Below are positions 58,301 to 64,000 of a stretch of DNA of 64,000 bases, piece by piece. The position numbers were made by a program, and so were the translations under genes. Origin of the DNA: Sparassis latifolia (lineage: Eukaryota > Basidiomycota > Agaricomycetes > Polyporales > Sparassidaceae). Below the pieces are notes generated by a model. It saw only the letters and a program-made list of their open reading frames with translations. It did no database searches and was not told the origin of the DNA. How positions within the stretch are numbered: the stretch's first letter is position 1; each line of letters starts with the position of its first letter. The DNA lies in the NCBI GenBank assembly GCA_018466975.1, contig CM031557.1, positions 2,108,001-2,172,000 of the forward strand, in the 5' to 3' direction.

Positions 58301-58853
58301 CGCAGACGAGTTAGAGGAGAGGGGTGGACTTGGTCGTTTTATAGAAATATTTTTTGCCTCCAGACCTTCCACGAGTCTTTTTCAACGTAATACGGTTAAG
58401 TCAACCTGTGACTGCGGGGTAGTCGGTCCGACACAGATTCGCACTCTGCTGACATGGATATCCGACATTCGGACACGGGAGAGAGACGCATGAGATGGGT
58501 CACGAAGGTCATTCGAGAAGATTTCAGCCCTCAGCTATCCTTCTTCTAACGTTGTTGACCAAATGGGAGCGAGACCTGATCGGCGCGGGTCGACCAGCCA
58601 AAATTAGTATGGGCACGCTCCGAGACGAGGATATGAAAAGCTTAAGTTGTACAGGAAGACTGAAACTTCTCCACTCGTGGGCAGAGAAGCGTTCGCGCTT
58701 GGTCAAGAGACAAAGCTTGTGTAGAAAACAACATGGCATGCGGGCGCCGGGAGACTTGGCAGTATGATCACGTGGCTACTTGCTGAAGCTCAGGCTGCGT
58801 TGTACCTGTACAGTACTTGTCTTCAGTGCGCCTCAGACATCAGGATCCGATAC
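58301..58853. promoter_or_regulatory. divergent promoter region of MFS and Yra1-like genes
   Basis: About 550 bp between head-to-head genes. It may also contain a missed first exon of the Yra1-like gene. No TATA box seen. Confidence 0.4.
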
Positions 58854-59723
58854 ATGCAAGCCCATCCTCAGTATGTACGTCTCAGCGCGTACCATGGTCC
58901 CAAGCGGCAATTGCTAGGCAACCAGGCAGGCAGCGCGCCACCTGCGTGGCGCATAAACCAGCCCGCCACTGCCAAAAGACCGATCGGGTCTATGAACGCG
59001 GTGGAGAAAGGGAGCAAGATCTTGCTGAGCAGATTACCTTTAGACGTGGGAGAAAGTGAGGTAGAGGTGAGCCTATGCAACATCGAATGGGGCCCCCATG
59101 AAGCTCAAACGGAATCAGCTGCTCTTCACCAAGACGGTGGGACCAGTCAAGGACGTATTTCTCGTGTACAACTCCCAGGCGAAATCGAAAGGAATGGCAG
59201 TTGTGACATTCCAAAGGCCAGGCGATGCTGCTGTAGCTAGGCAGAAGTACAATGGGAAGATCGTCGACGGCAGTGAGTATGCGTTGCTTCTATTCATTCG
59301 GCACAGCGCGAGGACAGTTGTCACGAATAATCTTTCACGACTGATAGAAAGGCCAATCAAGATTGAGGTCGTAATAGACGAAGACCAGCGACCTCAAGCT
59401 GCGCCTGCCAAACCGCAGGCTCCTTCTCTGTTACAGAGGTTGGGGGCAGTAGTGCCTCCGCTGGCAAGGCCAGTGGCCGCGCCAATTTTGCGTTCACCAA
59501 TGTGCGAGCTAGATATAATTCTTTCCTTCAGATATTCACATCTTCCCTGTTCATCAGCCAAAAACGTGGGCCACAGCAAGCCGCCACTCCCGCTGCAGCA
59601 GCTCCTCGCCGCCCCAACGCGAAGGAGAAGCTGCGTATCAAGAAAGGTCCGAAGCGGGTCAAGAAATCCGTTGCACAGTTAGACCAGGAGATGGACGAGT
59701 ATCGAGCGGGAGGGGAAGTATGA
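58854..59723 (+). CDS. Yra1/ALY-type mRNA export adaptor with one RRM
   Basis: Exons from 58854 (start uncertain) to 59066, then 59119-59272, 59348-59501 and 59558-59723, all in phase. A basic N-terminus (GPKRQLLGNQAGSAPPA) precedes one RRM: RNP2-like KILLSRLPLDV, then ELLFTKTVGPVKDVFLVYN and RNP1-like SKGMAVVTF, ending RPIKIEVVID. The C-terminus is basic (RRPNAKEKLRIKKGPKRVKK) and ends with SVAQLDQEMDEYRA, the short UAP56/Sub2-binding motif of REF proteins. These adaptors link TREX to the Mex67 export receptor in the nucleus. The N-terminal UAP56 motif of typical Yra1 is not visible, so an upstream exon may be missing; ATG 58992 is an alternative start. Confidence 0.82.
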
Positions 59724-60015
59724 CATGATGCTGGAGATTCTGGCGTTCTCAGGCTACCATGATATCCTTCGGTTTGTTATTACTATGATGGGGTGACCTT
59801 GTATCCAACACTGCTCTGCGCCTGCTCTAATTACTCTTCTTCGAGTTCTATCGTATTGCACACTGTATCTCTATTCTGAACAGATAATTGTTCCCTTTCC
59901 CGCGGTGATCGAGCAGGTCATTGTGATAAGATAAGATCTCGAGGCACTCCGCATTGAGTCCGAGTCAGTACTGGTGCACTTTGCTTGTGCCGTCCCGTTT
60001 CACAGATTCTGGAAG

Positions 60016-61957
60016 ATGGTCGCACCACTATACACGACAGACTCTGGCCTGCTCTTCCACGCCGGTAAGATCCTCGTCCTCACAGTAGGTCTTCCGGCGC
60101 GGGGCAAGACCCACATATCGCGAGCCTTGGAGCGCTACCTGCGGTGGACTGGTGTGAAGACCCAAGTCATTTCTCTGGGCGACTACCGGCGCAAGGTATT
60201 GGGGGGTGCGCAGAAACTTCCGCCAGACTATTTCACTCTAGGTATGTGCTGCATCTTCAGCCGAATAAAGCTGATCACCTGAATCACAGAAGGGAAGAAG
60301 AGCCCCGAGACGGTCGCCCTGCGGAAGACTGTCTTGGACGGCTGTGAAAAGCTCGTCTGGGACTTCTTCAATGCAGGAGGTCAGGTGGTCATCTATGATG
60401 CCAACAATGGCAGTCGCGAGCGGCGTCAGTACATTGCCGAGAAGTTCAGCGAGGTGGGGATTCATGTTGTCATGCTAGGCAAGTGGCAGGACTCCCCATA
60501 ATGTGCTGCATATTTACGCGATTCCTTACAGAGTCGATATGTGATGATGAAGAAATTATTCTCTCAAATATCCGCAGTGTCAAGATCTCTTCTCCTGATG
60601 TATGCCACTGTCACTTATTACCGTGCGGTGTGTTCGAGCTAACTGCATACAGTACCGTGGGTGGGATCCAGACAAGGCTGTTGCTGACTACTACGGTCGC
60701 ATACGAGAACATGAAATTCATTATGAACCCGTGGAAGAGACGACGTGGCCTTTCATTCGTATCATGAATGTAAGCATAATATGCTTGTATTTTCTGGATA
60801 AACGGTGAGATTTGAACATGACAGGTGGGTGAGAAGATTATGGTCAATGTGAGAAGTCTCTCGCGATATGCATGTTTGTGTCAGACTCTCACCACGTCTT
60901 CAGAATATTCGTGGTTACTTGCAGGTGAGTGCCTCCACATCAATACATCTGGATGCTTAATAAATTCTTACATCGATTCTACAGACGAGGATAGTCTTCT
61001 TCCTGATGAATATCCACAACAGATTTAGGACGATTTACTTCGCCCGGGTTTGTATCTCTTGATACCGTCGGTCAAATGACTTCTGACCGGCTCCATGCTT
61101 ATCACCTGGCAGTCCGGACAGTCTCTCATAGAACACTCCTACAAAGCTGACTCTGACCTCTCCCCTGCCGGCTGGGAATATGCCGAACGCCTCAAAGAAT
61201 TCGTGCTCGAGAGACGAGTCAAGTCTCTGGAGCAAAGGGGAATTGATCCTACAACCCGTCGGCTGGTCGTGCGTACTCGTGTCACACTCACGGATACCTG
61301 CGTAGCATCTCATCCCATCTAGATCTGGACCTCCACCCGCCGCCGCTCGCACCACACAGCATGGCCGTTTCTCAGTACCCCAGAACACGACTCATCCCCG
61401 CCAGCGAGGGTGAAGGTTGTCGAGCGGCCGCAGATGTCTGAGATCAACCCCGGTGTCTGGGATGGCCTGTCTCCCGACCAGGTGCGGCGATACTACCCCG
61501 ACGAGTGGGAGCGGTTCGCCAACGATCCGTATGCCTACCGGGCTCCCCGTGCAGAGAGCTACCATGACCTCTGCGGTACGTCCAGCTATTTTTGTGATAT
61601 ATTATGGTAATGCTGATAATCCGCGCAGTCCGACTAGAGCCCACCCTCATTGAGCTCGAGCGCGAGCGCGAGGACCTCCTCATTGTCGGGCACGCGTCCG
61701 TCATCCGCTGCATGCTGGCGTATCTCATCGGCCTCCCCGCCTCGGAAATCCCTGCCATAGAGGTCGCTCGCGGAGACCTGCTCGAGGTCGTTCCCACCTC
61801 GTATGGCGTGTATAGCCAGGCTTACCACTTCTGGGACGGCCCTGGCAGGAGTGGCACAAATGGGGTAGGCAAAGACGATCAGAACTTCTACGAAAACTAC
61901 GCGGAAGACACGCAAGGGAAGAGAAGGCCGGAGATAGAGGAGGCTACGATCGCATGA
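60016..61957 (+). CDS. 6-phosphofructo-2-kinase / fructose-2,6-bisphosphatase-like, phosphatase His replaced by Ser, 481 aa
   Basis: Ten exons; the first are 60016-60241, 60290-60478, 60532-60599 and 60653 onward. The kinase half has Walker A GLPARGKT (residues 25-32), VISLGDYRRKVLGGA, VVIYDANNG and SICDDEEIILSNIRSVKISS, and is complete. The C-terminal half is a histidine-phosphatase fold (SPAGWEYAERLKEFV, NPGVWDGLSPDQVRRYYPDE, IVGHASVIRCMLAYLIG) but the phosphohistidine motif RHGE is RSGQ: the exon end CGG joins TCC, giving Arg236-Ser237. Yeast Pfk26 also has Ser here and lacks phosphatase activity, so this is most likely a kinase only, making fructose-2,6-bisphosphate that activates glycolysis. 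Intron 2 (60479-60531) has a GC donor in the classic context G|GCAAGT. Confidence 0.9.
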
Positions 61958-62057
61958 ATTCTATAGCTACGTTGCTCAAGCTGGTAGTTGTAAACCATAC
62001 ATACCAGTCGCTGATACCGGTCTATTATTCTTGTAGAGCATGAATGGAGGAATATTA

Positions 62058-64000
62058 TCATACTGAGACCGGGAGGACGTCGTCGAGATCACCGTCCTTG
62101 TTCTTCTCGCCTTTCTCATCCGAAATTCGACGATCTAGGATGTCCGAATCAAGGTCGTCCATACCCTCGTCGGAGACATCCAGTTCTTCAAACGTTTTGG
62201 CTGCGCCATGGGAAGGGAAACACCAATTAAGGCCCCAATACACCAGGGCGGAGACTCCGAAGCCAGTGAAGAAGGCCAGCTGATAAATCCGTGTCGCGGC
62301 CAGAGGGACGCTGCGTCCGGCTGTATACATCCCCAACGTCGGTCAGTTGCAGCAAACGCATAATGATAGCGCTAATCCGTACTGGCGCCGGCGAAGCCCA
62401 CAACGTTGATCAAAATCCCTGAAATATATGCAGCATACGCACTGTAGGTTTCTTTAATTCCAAGAGGCGAGATCATCGTTCAGACTACTCACCGGAAGTT
62501 GACACCAAAGGTGTACCAATACCAGCCGTCTCGGCTCGTCCGGTACAGATCCTTGATGCGGTAGTGTCCTTTCCGGATCACATAGTAGTCCGTGATCTGA
62601 GCGCGTCAGAGGTTGGGACTCAGTCATCAGGATACTGGAAACCTCCCACCATGACACCGGCGATAGAACTCAGAAAGACAGAATATGCTGAAAGATAGTT
62701 CGTGAAGCTGTTGCTGCTCTTCAAGAGGTTCCACGGAAGCATGCACATTCCTACGATGGCTGCTATGTAACCACCACGACGTATGTTCTGGGAGAGATGG
62801 TCAGCGTGCATTAAATTATCGTTGTCAGCACAGAATTTACAATGAAACGAGGGAAGAGCGCTGTGAGATCACATCCGGCACTGATCGAGTTAGCCGAGAT
62901 GTTTGTTCTTCAGGCGAAACGTTAACGTATTGAAGAAAACCGAGCAAGATCGCGACATACCCTAGCTGAAAGGGGCAGAGGGAGAATGAGGGTCAACTCG
63001 ATACAAGATGTCATTCAACTTACTTGAGCGATTATGAAGGACGCGGAAATGAACCAGACCTATATATATCGAATTTAAAACCAATGAACTAATGCGCGTA
63101 TTGATAGTCCTTACCCCGAATCTTGTGGCATGCGAGGGATGGTCATCCAAAAACATCCCAAGTAGATTTATCGGTGACCAGATCGCCTCCCCATAGATAG
63201 CCTGCGACGAGGAACTAACGATGATTCCCAGAAAGCTCACAATTGAGAATCCCAGGGGCACTGTGATTAACTGCGGGAGAATGGCGTCGGACGGACGTCT
63301 CGACCGGGATGCAAAATCCGGAGCATTACTACACGATGTTCCTGGGATGATTAGCGGGTGAACAAAGTAAAGAAGGATGACGCACGTCACGAGGGTGGCC
63401 ATGTTACTAACGCACGACATGATACTTGTTACCATTGCCCATCCCAACACCGAACCACGCAGCTGAGATGGCTGGTGAACTATCGGGCCTACACCGCGAG
63501 CTTTGACAATGCACCAAATAAAGAAACTGATACCGGCTACAGGGACGATAATAGCTTTGAGGGTGAACAAATGGCGGCTGTTTCACACAGTGAGCTGAGC
63601 CGTCACACCAAAGCACCGCTATTCGACCTACACTTTGTGAATGGGAATCCAGATCGCCGGAAGCGAGATAAGCCAGAACAAGAAAAAGCACATAAAATCT
63701 CGTGTATTCGTTCCCGAAGATGCAGGCATTGAGTTGTCTGTGATCGAGTCTCAGCATCTTTGGGAGTAGATCGGGAGTAGGTACCGCCGTACGGATATTG
63801 TTGACGCTTGGCCACATTGTTCTCAACATGACCAAGACACAACTGCCACCTATGCTGGCTTGGACACCGTACCAGATGCTGCATGATGTACGTCCATAAG
63901 TATATCGTGGTGACAGCGTTGGAACTACGAACCAAGCCATGGCGCCTCGGTTGAATACACACCAGAGGCTGCCCCACATTCCAAAGCTTGTGCGAGCGAC
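62058..64000 (-). CDS. NCS1-family nucleobase/allantoin permease, 5' end beyond the window
   Basis: Multi-exon, running off the right edge. Visible blocks in order: [178 protein letters not shown] and an acidic C-terminal tail ([20 protein letters not shown]). The conserved WYGVQ, NAPDFAR-like and DLTALFPR motifs are those of Fur4/Dal4-type Na+ or H+-coupled permeases at the plasma membrane for uracil, uridine or allantoin. The substrate cannot be assigned. Missing: the first cytoplasmic tail and the first one or two helices. Confidence 0.88.

Overview
The window is basidiomycete nuclear DNA, most likely from an Agaricomycete. Nearly every gene is cut by many 45-65 nt GT-AG introns, and several families are typical of mushroom-forming fungi: WW-domain membrane protein, DUF6533-type 7TM protein, secreted Ser/Thr-rich single-pass protein, and a basidiomycete-type tyrosine-recombinase retrotransposon. 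Exon structures below were built by hand from splice signals, reading phase and remembered family conservation. No alignment or database search was run.

Layout. 1-3.1 kb is unresolved, with exon-like pieces. 3.2-5.2 kb holds an intact 11-exon WW/membrane gene with a TATA box. 5457-12895 is a complete DIRS/Ngaro-class retrotransposon on the minus strand with split direct repeats (A1 ... B1A2 ... B2), gag, RT/RNase H, tyrosine recombinase and an extra open frame between A2 and B2. It carries at least two inactivating lesions. 13.3-18.5 kb holds a metacaspase, a small unknown protein and a flavin monooxygenase with an apparent one-base frameshift. 19-25.6 kb holds a homeodomain-like gene, a secreted single-pass membrane protein and a DUF6533-type 7TM protein.

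From 26 to 36 kb is a dense housekeeping block: Gin4/Hsl1-type kinase, Tlg1/syntaxin-6 SNARE, MGRN1-like RING ligase, ribosomal protein uL15 and RPB11. 36.1-41.7 kb is a gene-poor stretch. 41.7-45.4 kb holds a basic nuclear-type protein and the mitochondrial GTPase MTG1. 45.4-52.1 kb is again gene-poor except for one coherent unknown gene (47.8-48.8 kb). From 52.1 kb come tRNA-Thr(AGT), a bHLH factor, a small membrane protein, an MFS transporter, a Yra1/ALY-type mRNA export factor, a PFK-2/FBPase-2 whose phosphatase histidine is replaced by serine, and an NCS1 nucleobase permease running off the right edge.

The genes do not form a single pathway or cluster. The most unusual item is the retrotransposon: its termini can be mapped to the base, the repeat copies differ only by transitions (almost all CpG/TpG), a 16-bp tandem duplication breaks the recombinase frame, one TGA interrupts RT/RNase H, a 21-bp minisatellite sits in the gag intron, and an unrecognised ORF lies between A2 and B2.
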